Source of the DNA: Cutibacterium acnes
GTDB lineage: Bacteria; Actinomycetota; Actinomycetes; Propionibacteriales; Propionibacteriaceae
Reading direction: 5' to 3'
DNA: 64,000 nt
Assembly: GCF_003030305.1 (NCBI RefSeq)
Contig: NZ_CP023676.1
Location: 620,001-684,000 of the forward strand
Notes under the pieces: generated by a model
What the model saw: only the letters and a program-made list of their open reading frames with translations
What the model was told of the DNA's origin: nothing
Databases searched by the model: none
Translations under genes and position numbers: made by a program
In this document: positions 57,001-64,000 of the stretch, piece after piece
Layout: every line of letters begins with the position of its first letter
Position numbering within the stretch: the first letter of the stretch is position 1

Positions 57001-57464
57001 GACGTTCTATCGACGTTGGCGGGCTGGAAAAAGAGCGCAACATCTTGAGGTATCGCCCGGCCTCGACACAGGTAAGAGGCTGTGCTGACGCCAAACTGGT
57101 TGATGTCGCTCGCGTTGTTGCTGCGGGACTCCTGGCTGCCGGCGACAATATCTCGGTGTGCCTGGACCCGAGTCTTGGCGAAGGGTTGGGCCGGGCGTTG
57201 CGTTCGGTCGGTGTGGCCGTCACCACTGCTAGCGACGAGGACTGGTACGCCAGCCTAGGGGCTAGCCGAGTACGGCTCGTCGGTGGTAATCCCTCCCGCG
57301 CTGCCGATGAGGCTGACGGTGATCCCGATTTAGCCTTGTGGGCCAACGAGGTCACCAGTGCCCCACAGGTTGAACTTCTACCTTTCCTGCGAGAGCAGTC
57401 GGTCTCGATGACAGCGCACCGATTCGGCAACCCGGATGCTGGGGTCCTCTCGGTGAGATTGTGA
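54006..57464 (+). CDS. putA: Bifunctional proline dehydrogenase / L-glutamate gamma-semialdehyde dehydrogenase
   Basis: 1152 residues. The FAD-dependent PRODH barrel occupies roughly 100-440 (VSIKISAVVNQL, AYLPDSLSALQ, GIKVRLVKGANLAMEK, YGVAGHNLFDIAL). The aldehyde dehydrogenase domain follows, with VVTPPWNFALSITAGS, the general base Glu721 in LAETSGKNS and nucleophile Cys755 in GNAGQKCSAASLI, then YFGPITGIM and NRSITGAIVGRQPFGGWKRS. A C-terminal ALDH-like extension is present. No ribbon-helix-helix domain at the N-terminus, so it is not a self-regulating PutA. Oxidises proline to glutamate. A TACAGT hexamer lies just upstream of the ATG. Confidence 0.97.
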   Translation: MSIDADTWGSPSPRPADLADEAVDQVHTWLRDANGASKRRTDRAQIAAGLLSDVLSHPAGLPFTLAFIDRVVRPEDARTAAANLAELAKVDCSFLPAALQVAVRAGGRMAPVAPNVVVPAARHALRQLVGHLVVDARPAQLTRTLKALRSAGVRLNLNLLGEAVLGDREAASRLEGTMALLAREDVDYVSIKISAVVNQLDLWAHKATVDEVVEQLLPLYHLAENSPKPKFINLDMEEYHDLDLTMEVFQKLLDRPELRHVEAGIVLQAYLPDSLSALQGLVEWADRRTAAGGAGIKVRLVKGANLAMEKVDAEIHGWQQTPWPSKLATDTNYKRILDWALTPERTHSVRYGVAGHNLFDIALTKLLCEHRGVRDRVEFEMLLGMAPDQVERIGADVGGLLLYTPVVDPAHFDVAISYLVRRLEENAASENFMSAIFQLGHDSQLFAREEARLRTAVAGITREVPKPRREQEPDRAPDLSNGFVQSTDSDPSLPNIRVWAGEVAEKMKGCELGESTLANNHLDTIAEVNAVIATALEAQHSWAGRGGNARAEILRTVTHAFATRRGDLLAVAGAETGKILAEGDVEVSEAIDFAAWYVDRAEELEGVDGAQFVPPRVTVVTPPWNFALSITAGSTLAALAAGSSVLLKPAPQARHCAAVISECLWEAGIPRDVLQLVDVEENEAGKHLVSHPEVDRVILTGAWETAKLFRSWRHDLPVLAETSGKNSIIVTENADYDLAAADIIKSAFGNAGQKCSAASLIILVGQAYRSQRLRHQILDAASSIRVGSPSDLRSQMGPLAEPASGKLLDGLTKLDPGQEWALEPVRIDEEGRYWSPGVRSGIKPGDPYHLTEYFGPITGIMYAPDLATAIAYQNGTAFGLTAGLHSLDPAEIEFWAERANAGNLYVNRSITGAIVGRQPFGGWKRSAVGPGAKAGGYHYLQVLGTWRRAEVSAPTPADRPCALVEQFVGHIEGLVTRDERAWLLDAVARDAREWDEWFGRSIDVGGLEKERNILRYRPASTQVRGCADAKLVDVARVVAAGLLAAGDNISVCLDPSLGEGLGRALRSVGVAVTTASDEDWYASLGASRVRLVGGNPSRAADEADGDPDLALWANEVTSAPQVELLPFLREQSVSMTAHRFGNPDAGVLSVRL

Positions 57465-57470
57465 GGCGGC

Positions 57471-57495
57471 AGTCGCTGCGTGACGGGGTGCGACT
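57471..57495. terminator. Short hairpin between putA and the alcohol dehydrogenase gene
   Basis: AGTCGC (57471-57476) and GCGACT (57490-57495) are perfect arms between convergent genes. Only 6 bp and no T-run, so weak. Confidence 0.35.
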
Positions 57496-58544
57496 TAACG
57501 GCGGGGATCGATAGCGATCTTGACACCGACGTGACCGCGCACGGCGTCAACAGCTTCGGTCCACTGGGACAGGCCAAAAGTGTGAGTGACAATGGGGGTT
57601 TCGTCGATATTTCCCCGTCCGAGCATGTCGACCGCCCGGTGAACGTCTGCTCGACTGGCATTCGATCCTCCGGAGATCGTCAGCTCTTGGTAATGCACCG
57701 TATTGGGGGTGATGGTCGTCGTTGATCCTTTGGGGAAACCAGCAAACCAGCTCACGCGTCCGCCCGGGGCCGCGAGGTTAAGGGATTCCTCGGTCAATTC
57801 GTTACGACCGATAGCGACGATGACAAGCTCGGCCCCGTATCCGCCGGTGTGCTCGGTGACAACCTCGGAAAGGTGTTCCGGACAGGTCGTCACCGCTCCC
57901 ATGGCTGCGGCGCGGTCGCGTCGATCCGCGTGCTTCTCACACAGGATGACTCGCCCAGCCCCGCATGCCAGGTTGAGCGCGGTATGAAGCAGGCCGATAG
58001 CCCCGCCGCCGATGATGACAACAGTCTCCCCAGGGTTCACCCCGCCATGACGGCGATGTCCGTTAAGAACACAGGAGAGAGGTTCCGCCAGGGCCAGCCG
58101 CGTAGCTGGTATCTCCGTAGCTACCGGGATGATGTTGCCGCGAGAGACCGCTTGGGCTGGCACACACAACCACGGCGCGAGGCCACCATCAAGGCCGTAA
58201 CCGACGAGCTCGCAGTGGCTACATAAGTGCTCCCGTCCTGCGAGGCAAGCCCGGCAGGTGCCGCAGGAGACGACGATGGAGATAGTTGCCTGTTGCCCGA
58301 CAACCAGTCCTTCCACCCCCTCGCCGAGGGAGGCGATCCTTCCGGCGATCTCGTGACCGAGGGTGACCCCGGGGCGCACCCCGGCGGTTTTCTCACCGGA
58401 AATGATGCGTAGGTCGGTGCCGCAGATTGTCGTCGCCTCGACGGCCAGCACGACCTCTCCGGGACCAGGCGTGGGTATGGGTTTTTCGGCTACCTGGACG
58501 TCTCCGGGGCCATTGAGAACTAGAGCTGGCATGGTGTGCGTCAT
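57495..58544 (-). CDS. Zinc-dependent medium-chain alcohol dehydrogenase
   Basis: 349 residues. Catalytic zinc region TTICGTDLRIISGE and GHEIAGRI, the structural zinc four-cysteine lobe in CGTCRACLAGREHLCSHCE, and a Rossmann motif VVIIGGGAIGLLHTAL. Resembles sorbitol or threonine dehydrogenase-like members; substrate not decidable. Start ATG 58544 follows AAGGAGA. It is divergent from the dihydroxyacetone kinase gene, hinting at polyol or glycerol-related metabolism. Confidence 0.9.
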   Translation of the reverse strand: MTHTMPALVLNGPGDVQVAEKPIPTPGPGEVVLAVEATTICGTDLRIISGEKTAGVRPGVTLGHEIAGRIASLGEGVEGLVVGQQATISIVVSCGTCRACLAGREHLCSHCELVGYGLDGGLAPWLCVPAQAVSRGNIIPVATEIPATRLALAEPLSCVLNGHRRHGGVNPGETVVIIGGGAIGLLHTALNLACGAGRVILCEKHADRRDRAAAMGAVTTCPEHLSEVVTEHTGGYGAELVIVAIGRNELTEESLNLAAPGGRVSWFAGFPKGSTTTITPNTVHYQELTISGGSNASRADVHRAVDMLGRGNIDETPIVTHTFGLSQWTEAVDAVRGHVGVKIAIDPRR

Positions 58545-58663
58545 GTGATCTCCTTCGTCAGTTCTAGTGTCGCATTTCTGTTACGTCGGGCAGGCTGCGC
58601 AGGCGCCAATTACCATGTGACATGGGGAAAACACCATCGACGATGATGACAGGAGACCCAGAT

Positions 58664-60394
58664 ATGACCCGACTTGTGAATAATCCCGATAATTTCCCAT
58701 CTCAGGCGGTCGCGGGGCTTGTCAGCGCTTTCCCGAACCATCTGAGGCCGGTATTCGGGGGAGTTGTTCGCGCCGCCCGTACCGATCGCAAGGTTGCCCT
58801 CGTCGTCGGTGGGGGATCGGGACATTACCCGGCCTTTGCAGGTTGGGTCGGTCCTGGCTTCGCTGATGGTGCTGTGTGCGGGAACATCTTCTCCTCTCCC
58901 TCGGCCTCCCAGGCTTATGCAGTGTGCAAAGCCGCTGATCGTGGCGCCGGGCTCCTCATTGGATTCGGCAACTACGCCGGGGACGTCCTGCACTTTGGGC
59001 AAGCAGCAGAGCGGCTTCGTAGCGAGGGGATCGACGCGCGTTGCCTGCTCGTTACTGACGACATTGCTTCGGCGCCGGACCATCTCAAGCGTCGGGGAAT
59101 TGCTGGCGACCTGCCGGTCTTCAAGGTCACAGCGGCGGCCTGTGAGGAGGGCCGGGACATTGACGAGGTCGTCGCGATATTTGACCGGGTTAACGATCGC
59201 ACTCGGTCCCTCGGAGTGGCCTTTGCAGGCTGCACTTTGCCGGGAGCCGACGAGCCTCTATTCCGAGTCGAGGCAGGCCAGATGGGCGTGGGCATGGGGA
59301 TCCACGGTGAGCCCGGCATTCACGATGAGACCTTGGGCACCGCAGACGAGGTGGCTGCCATGCTCGTTAACAGATTGCTGGCTGACCGGCCCGAGAATCC
59401 TGGGACTCGAGTGGTGCCGATCGTTAACGGGCTGGGCAGTACTAAATACGAGGAGCTCTTCGTACTGTGGAATGACATCAGCCGTCATCTTGAGAAAGCT
59501 GGCCTGGCAATTGTCGATCCGCAGGTGGGAGAATTTGTCACCAGCCTCGACATGGCCGGAGTCTCCCTGACTCTGGTGTGGCTCGACGACGTCATCGAGC
59601 CGTTGTGGTTGGCAGCATGCGACACTCCCGCGTACCGACGCGGAACTGTCGGTCAGGTGGATTTTGATACCACGCCGCTGCCCCAGGAGGTTGAGCGGGT
59701 CATGGTTGCTAACCCGGGATCTCGAGCTTCCCGGAGTCTTGCGGGCGTTATCGTCGAAGCTCTGGAAGTGGTGGCGACGAGGTTGTCGGAACGCAGTAGC
59801 GAGTTGGGCCGTCTCGATTCTGTGGCTGGCGACGGTGACCACGGTATTGGCATGGCACGTGGGTCCCGGGCTGCCCTTGCCGAGGCACGACGGGTGAGCG
59901 GGGACGGTGCCGGTGCGGCAACGACTCTCAATGCGGCCGGCTCAGCATGGTCTGAGCATGCTGGAGGGACCTCAGATGCGTTATGGGGAGCAGTGCTGAC
60001 CGCCATCGGAGCGGTACTTGGTGACGAGGACCCGGCAGGCGAGGACACCATCCCTCGGGCGGCTCGAGCAGCCCTCGACGCTGTTATCCGGCTGGGAGGG
60101 GCTAGCGTCGGCGATAAAACGATGGTTGATGCCATGGACCCCTTCGTCACGACCCTCGAGTCCTCGTCTGATCCGCTGCCGCAGGCTTGGGAATCAGCCT
60201 GTCATGCTGCCGACATGGCAGCTCAGGCGACCTCCGAGGTGACAGCCACGGTCGGTCGGGCGCGCCCGCTGGGGGACAAGTCGCTGGGAACGCCTGATCC
60301 GGGAGCAGTGTCCTTCCACGAGGTGGTCGTCGCAGTCGGATCCGTGCTGTCGAAGTCAGCGTTGAGCAACGGGAGGTTTCGCGCTCAACGTTGA
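58664..60394 (+). CDS. Dihydroxyacetone kinase, fused DhaK-DhaL
   Basis: 576 residues. The N-terminal DhaK half has KVALVVGGGSGHYPAFAGWVGPG, LLIGNY-like GAGLLIGFGNYAGD and GMGIHGEPGIHDE, whose His should bind dihydroxyacetone covalently. The C-terminal DhaL half, from about residue 365, has SVAGDGDHGIGMARG with the Asp triad binding ADP/ATP-Mg, and GGASVGDKTMVDAMDPF. One-chain fusion indicates the ATP-dependent form rather than the PTS-dependent one. Start ATG 58664 with AGGAGA upstream is preferred over an ATG 14 codons earlier. No DhaM is seen. Confidence 0.92.
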   Translation: MTRLVNNPDNFPSQAVAGLVSAFPNHLRPVFGGVVRAARTDRKVALVVGGGSGHYPAFAGWVGPGFADGAVCGNIFSSPSASQAYAVCKAADRGAGLLIGFGNYAGDVLHFGQAAERLRSEGIDARCLLVTDDIASAPDHLKRRGIAGDLPVFKVTAAACEEGRDIDEVVAIFDRVNDRTRSLGVAFAGCTLPGADEPLFRVEAGQMGVGMGIHGEPGIHDETLGTADEVAAMLVNRLLADRPENPGTRVVPIVNGLGSTKYEELFVLWNDISRHLEKAGLAIVDPQVGEFVTSLDMAGVSLTLVWLDDVIEPLWLAACDTPAYRRGTVGQVDFDTTPLPQEVERVMVANPGSRASRSLAGVIVEALEVVATRLSERSSELGRLDSVAGDGDHGIGMARGSRAALAEARRVSGDGAGAATTLNAAGSAWSEHAGGTSDALWGAVLTAIGAVLGDEDPAGEDTIPRAARAALDAVIRLGGASVGDKTMVDAMDPFVTTLESSSDPLPQAWESACHAADMAAQATSEVTATVGRARPLGDKSLGTPDPGAVSFHEVVVAVGSVLSKSALSNGRFRAQR

Positions 60395-60415
60395 CCGACC
60401 GGAGGTTTCGCGCTC
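60372..60415. repeat. 15-bp direct repeat across two convergent gene ends
   Basis: GGAGGTTTCGCGCTC occurs at 60372-60386 and again at 60401-60415. The first copy lies in the last codons of the dihydroxyacetone kinase gene and the second in the end of the phosphoribosyltransferase gene on the other strand. Confidence 0.7.
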
Positions 60416-60888
60416 CAGGGAAACACGATCCACTTGTCCGTGGCTTTCCACACGAAGTCCGGGTTGATGACGGTCGTGGGCTTGGCATAGAGCACCGCCG
60501 AGCGGACGTCGGCTTCGAAGCCGCGCAGCAACTCGAGTACCAGGGCCAGGGTGCGACCGGAATCAACAACGTCGTCGACGATCAGAATTCGCTTGTTCCT
60601 GATGGATTCGGTGTCAAGCATCGGGGCCAACAGAACGGGATCGGGGAGGGTTTCCTGGACGTCGGTGTAGAACTCGACATTGATGGCGTCGGTGAGTTTG
60701 ACCCCGAGGGAATACGTGAGGGCTCCGCCAGGGATCATGCCGCCGCGTGCCACGGCGATGAGGATCTCGGGATCGAACCCCGAATGATGAATCCGGGCAG
60801 CTAATTCTTCGGCGGCGTCACCGAAGGTCTCCCAGGTGAGGATCTCTTTGCCTTCGAGGTCACTGGCGTCAGCATGGTACGCGGTCAT
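60385..60888 (-). CDS. Phosphoribosyltransferase (hypoxanthine/xanthine-type)
   Basis: 167 residues. The PRPP-binding loop is ILIVDDVVDSGRTL. An N-terminal hood shows PEILIAVARGGMIPGGALTYSLGVK. It resembles archaeal/actinobacterial Gpt-like purine phosphoribosyltransferases for base salvage; specificity is inferred. The last ten bases overlap the convergent kinase gene. Start ATG 60888 follows AAGGTT. Confidence 0.88.
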   Translation of the reverse strand: MTAYHADASDLEGKEILTWETFGDAAEELAARIHHSGFDPEILIAVARGGMIPGGALTYSLGVKLTDAINVEFYTDVQETLPDPVLLAPMLDTESIRNKRILIVDDVVDSGRTLALVLELLRGFEADVRSAVLYAKPTTVINPDFVWKATDKWIVFPWSAKPPVGQR

Positions 60889-60977
60889 AGAGCAACCTTA
60901 GCGATGCCGCAGCCGACATCGCCATGCGGTGTGGGACCGGTGGCGGGCCTGGTCGGTGGCGACGTGACCGACAACGA

Positions 60978-61478
60978 TCAATCAAGAGTTAATTGCATGA
61001 GCACTGCAGTACGCCAGTTGCCTAGTTTGTACGCGATGTGCGGCAGTCGCCCGACTTCGACGAAGCCCATCGCCGAGTGGAAACTGATGCTGCGCTCATT
61101 GTCCGAATCGATCACCGACAGGAGGTTGCGCAGGCGATCATCTGCACGGGCGCGGCGGATGAGCTCGGTCATGAGTTTGCGTCCCACCCCTTGTCCTCGC
61201 GCCTGGGGATCGAGCCAGATCGTCACCTCCGCTGTGACGTCGTACCCGCCACCCTCGCGGAAACGGTGGTAATTGGCGTATCCCGCCATTGTTCCGTCGA
61301 CCTCTGCTACCAGGAGTGGTCTGCTATCGGCTATCAGTTCGCGCCACCAGGACAGACGGTCCTCGACGTTGGTGTTGACCACTGTGTAAGAGTAGGTGGT
61401 TGCTACGGCGCTCTGGTTGTAGATGCGGCTTGCGGCAGGAAGATCGCGCTCCTCCATGGTGCGGATGTTGACGTCCAT
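60978..61478 (-). CDS. GNAT N-acetyltransferase (phosphinothricin acetyltransferase-like)
   Basis: 166 residues. IRTMEERDLPAASRIYNQSA at the start, WLDPQARGQGVGRKLMTELI with the acetyl-CoA pyrophosphate loop (Q/RxxGxG/A), and SDNERSISFHSAMGFVEVG at the C-terminus are typical of the Pat/MnaT group, which acetylates amino acid analogues or methionine derivatives. Actual substrate unknown. Start ATG 61478 has no clear ribosome-binding site. Confidence 0.88.
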   Translation of the reverse strand: MDVNIRTMEERDLPAASRIYNQSAVATTYSYTVVNTNVEDRLSWWRELIADSRPLLVAEVDGTMAGYANYHRFREGGGYDVTAEVTIWLDPQARGQGVGRKLMTELIRRARADDRLRNLLSVIDSDNERSISFHSAMGFVEVGRLPHIAYKLGNWRTAVLMQLTLD

Positions 61479-61841
61479 GGACGGTAACGATAGTGACCAA
61501 GTAGGGGACTACGGCGGGTATCTGCCTAGTGGAACACTCGCCTCGGGCGGTCACCGCTGTGGCCTGCTCACTGTAGGGGCGATGTCTGATACCACTGGTT
61601 ATGGATAACCCGGATTCCCAGAACCGTCTCAGGACCAGTGGGGTCAGCCCCTTGCCCAGCCGCAGCCTTGGACCCGGCTTCTGACCTCAAGGGGCCTCAT
61701 CCGAGCAGCTGATTTCCTTCGAAGATGCGGTGGGTTACTGCAAGTGGGGTGCGCCATTTTTCACTCCACATAGCCCCCAATCTGGGGAAACGTGCAACCC
61801 CGGTGTCGTGGGTAAGGACGTTTGGCCGTAAAGTCACCATC
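61479..61841. other. Leader region of pntA with possible pseudoknot
   Basis: 363 bases without a gene. The segment 61642-61694 contains GGTCAG-CCCCTTG and, about 40 bases later, CTGACC-T-CAAGGGG. The pairing order (1, 2, 1', 2') is that of an H-type pseudoknot, with stems of 6 and 7 bp. A simple GGGG-TCAG-CCCC hairpin competes with it. Whether it is transcribed is unknown. Confidence 0.35.
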
Positions 61842-63389
61842 ATGATCATCGGAATCCCACGGGAGTTACTCCCAGGTGAGAATCGGGTCGCCGCGACTCC
61901 GACGACTGTTCCCGCCCTACTCAAACTCGGCTACGAGGTGGTCGTCGAGGCCGGAGCTGGCGAGCATGCTGCTCAGCCTGACCGCGCGTATGAAGAGGCC
62001 GGAGCAAGGATTGTCGAACCGGGGGAGGCGTGGAAGGCTGACCTCGTACTGGCCGTCAACGAACCCACCGACGACCAGATCTCCCTCATGCGCGCAGGAG
62101 CCGTCCTCGTCACCTTTCTCCATCCCCGCCAGGACCTCGCCCTTACCGAGAAGCTGGCCGCAGCTGGCGTCACCGGTCTCAGCATGGATATGGTCCCGCG
62201 CATTTCGCGCGCCCAGTCGATGGACGCACTGTCTTCGATGGCCAATATCTCCGGTTACCGCGCCGTCGTCGAGGCGGCATTCGCCTACGGACGCACCTTC
62301 GGTGGCCAGGTCACTGCGGCAGGCAAGGTTCCGCCGGCCAAAGTCTTCGTCATCGGTACTGGCGTCGCCGGTTTGGCTGCACTGGGCGCCGCCAATTCGA
62401 TGGGTGCCGAGGTTTACGCCACCGATGTCCGCCCCGAGACCGCTGAGCAGGTGCAGTCGATGGGCGCCACCTTCCTACACGTGCGAACCGGAGATTCTGA
62501 CCAAGGCGTCAGTTCTGACGGCTACGCCAAAGAGACGAGCGACGACTACAACGCCCGCGCCGCCGAGTTGTACATGGAACAGGCTGGCAAGGACGATGTC
62601 ATCATCACCACGGCTGCTATCCCTGGCAAGCCGTCCCCCAAACTCATCACTGCCGAGATGGTCTACGCGATGAAGCCTGGCAGCGTCATCGTTGACCTTG
62701 CTGCCCTAGGGGGTGGCAACTGCGAGTTGACTCGCCCCGGTGAGTCCTATGTCACCGATAACGGTGTGACGATTATTGGTTACACTGATCTGCCGTCTCG
62801 CCTGCCTGGTCAGGCCAGCCAGCTTTACGGCACCAACCTCGTCAATTTGCTTAAACTGGCCACCCCGGAAAAGAACGGCGAGCTCGTCCTTAACTTTGAC
62901 GACGAGGTCATCCGCACTATGACGGTGTGCCACGAAGGTCAGGTGGCTTTCCCTCCACCTCCGGTACAGGTCGCTGCCGCGCCCAAGCCTGTCGCCAAAG
63001 CCGAGATTGCCAGTGCTCCGGCCACCCCGGAGAAAAAGCCGCGCCCGTGGCCGCAGACCTTCGGCATCGTCGCAGTGCTGTCGATCGCGCTGATTGCCCT
63101 GTTGACCTTCTCCCCGATGGAATTCGTAGCCTTGTTTGGCACCTTCGCCATCGCGGTCGTCGTTGGCTACTACGTGGTGTGGAACGTCACCCACGCACTC
63201 CACACCCCGCTTATGAGTGTCACGAACGCTATCAGCGGCATCATCATCGTTGGTGCGATCACCCAACTCGGCAGTGAATCGTGGGGTATCCGGATTGTCG
63301 CCGCGTTGACTGTGCTTATTGCCAGTATCAACATCTTTGGCGGCTTCACGGTCACCCAGCGCATGCTCAAGATGTTCAGGAAGGCCTGA
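61842..63389 (+). CDS. pntA: NAD(P) transhydrogenase alpha subunit
   Basis: 515 residues, combining the soluble NAD(H)-binding domain and the membrane part as in the E. coli-type Pnt[21 protein letters not shown] starts the domain; the NAD-binding motif is [17 protein letters not shown], preceded by [27 protein letters not shown]. After a Pro/Ala linker, four membrane helices follow from about residue 405. Proton-translocating hydride transfer between NADH and NADP. Start ATG 61842 is preferred over the frame opening 39 codons upstream, which would cover the structured leader. Confidence 0.96.
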   Translation: MIIGIPRELLPGENRVAATPTTVPALLKLGYEVVVEAGAGEHAAQPDRAYEEAGARIVEPGEAWKADLVLAVNEPTDDQISLMRAGAVLVTFLHPRQDLALTEKLAAAGVTGLSMDMVPRISRAQSMDALSSMANISGYRAVVEAAFAYGRTFGGQVTAAGKVPPAKVFVIGTGVAGLAALGAANSMGAEVYATDVRPETAEQVQSMGATFLHVRTGDSDQGVSSDGYAKETSDDYNARAAELYMEQAGKDDVIITTAAIPGKPSPKLITAEMVYAMKPGSVIVDLAALGGGNCELTRPGESYVTDNGVTIIGYTDLPSRLPGQASQLYGTNLVNLLKLATPEKNGELVLNFDDEVIRTMTVCHEGQVAFPPPPVQVAAAPKPVAKAEIASAPATPEKKPRPWPQTFGIVAVLSIALIALLTFSPMEFVALFGTFAIAVVVGYYVVWNVTHALHTPLMSVTNAISGIIIVGAITQLGSESWGIRIVAALTVLIASINIFGGFTVTQRMLKMFRKA

Positions 63390-63392
63390 TCC

Positions 63393-64000
63393 ATGACGTC
63401 AACACTTCTTATTGCCCCGTTGGCCGGGTCGTTGGTGAATTTCGTCAACGCATCCTTCATCGTCGCAGGCCTACTGTTCATCTTTGCCCTGGCCGGTCTG
63501 TCTAAATTTGAGACTTCTAAGAAGGGTAATGCCTATGGCATTCTCGGCATGGTCATCGCGATTGTCGCGACGATCGTCGCTCTGGTGAAGTTGCCGGGAT
63601 ACTCGCCGGTATCCATCGTTTTGCTCTTCATCCCGATGCTTATTGGCGGCGCTTTCGGCGTGTGGAAGGCCGTTAAGGTCGAGATGACCGGAATGCCTGA
63701 GCTCATCGCTCAGCTGCACTCCTTCGTCGGTCTGGCCGCTGTACTTATCGGGTTCAACGCGTTCGCTGAGGAGGGAACCGGTGCCAGCACCTTCCAGCTT
63801 TCCGAGATCTGGATTGGCATCTTCATTGGCGCTCTTACCTTCACGGGATCGCTGGTGGCCTGGGGCAAGCTCTCGGGCAAAGTCGCTTCAAAGCCACTGA
63901 CCCTGCCAGGTCGTAATTGGATCAACCTTGGTCTGCTGGTCGTTATCATCGCCTGCGGTATCTGGTTCTCCAATGTTTCTGGTGGTATTGCGTGGCTGCC
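63393..64000 (+). CDS. pntB: NAD(P) transhydrogenase beta subunit, N-terminal part
   Basis: Open to the window edge (202 codons). Begins three bases after the pntA stop. Membrane segments are clear: [38 protein letters not shown] and the [25 protein letters not shown] stretch, which is the PntB proton-channel signature. The NADP-binding domain lies beyond the window. Confidence 0.95.
   Translation, partial: MTSTLLIAPLAGSLVNFVNASFIVAGLLFIFALAGLSKFETSKKGNAYGILGMVIAIVATIVALVKLPGYSPVSIVLLFIPMLIGGAFGVWKAVKVEMTGMPELIAQLHSFVGLAAVLIGFNAFAEEGTGASTFQLSEIWIGIFIGALTFTGSLVAWGKLSGKVASKPLTLPGRNWINLGLLVVIIACGIWFSNVSGGIAWL

Noticed and set aside
1-64000. tRNA, rRNA or CRISPR arrays
   Set aside because: No cloverleaf-like segment, ribosomal RNA signature or regularly spaced repeat was seen in the intergenic regions.

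Overview
The window reads as chromosome of a high-GC Gram-positive propionibacterium, most likely Cutibacterium acnes or a close relative. The grounds are the adjacent mutA, mutB and meaB genes of the methylmalonyl-CoA (Wood-Werkman) route, a cobalamin riboswitch in front of them, an arginine deiminase operon, frequent GTG starts and actinobacterial-type short or absent leaders. The species name is an inference from gene content; no marker gene was compared. No insertion sequence, prophage, tRNA, rRNA or CRISPR array was seen.

Layout. 1-9.1 kb is housekeeping: xseB (partial) and xseA, a large secreted beta-propeller/phosphoesterase, ispH, rmuC, an M18 aminopeptidase and ychF. 9.1-13.6 kb holds a HARE-HTH/GIY-YIG nuclease-like protein with an amber codon at its apparent start, an unknown protein, an MFS transporter, the divergent ohrR/ohr pair and a DJ-1/PfpI-family protein. 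13.6-20 kb is the arginine deiminase unit arcD-arcA-arcB-arcC, closed by a strong hairpin and followed by an ArgR-type regulator; a candidate ARG box lies upstream. 20-28 kb carries a PTH2-type peptidyl-tRNA hydrolase, a double-ACT protein, an aldo/keto reductase, tpx, an amino acid permease, an alpha-amylase-family enzyme, a UDP-glucose dehydrogenase and a frameshifted alpha/beta hydrolase. 28.2-33.9 kb is the B12 riboswitch with mutA-mutB and then meaB. 34-35.9 kb has a secreted subtilisin-like protease and an S4 RNA-binding protein.

35.9-45.8 kb is the accessory and most eroded part. It starts with an amino acid ABC ATPase whose permease is broken. A fucoside-utilisation locus follows: LacI regulator, sugar-binding protein, two permeases, GH29 alpha-L-fucosidase, L-fucose isomerase and class II aldolase. 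The regulator, one permease and the fucosidase are open. The binding protein, the other permease, fucI and the aldolase all carry frameshifts, stops or deletions. Two of the frameshifts are each repaired exactly by adding one G to a G5 tract, so either decay or slipped-strand switching is possible. A 3' fragment of a Pro/Thr/Ala-rich surface protein lies just beyond.

45.9-64 kb returns to intact genes: a MacB-like ABC exporter, a zinc-type ABC importer (znuA-znuC-znuB order) with a Zur-box-like site, an isochorismatase-fold hydrolase overlapping an NCS1 nucleobase permease, bifunctional putA, a zinc alcohol dehydrogenase, a fused dihydroxyacetone kinase, a phosphoribosyltransferase, a GNAT acetyltransferase, and pntA followed by the start of pntB. 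Together these describe a fermentative, host-associated lifestyle: arginine and proline catabolism, propionate metabolism, peroxide defence, secreted hydrolases and zinc scavenging, with host-glycan fucose use being lost or switched off.
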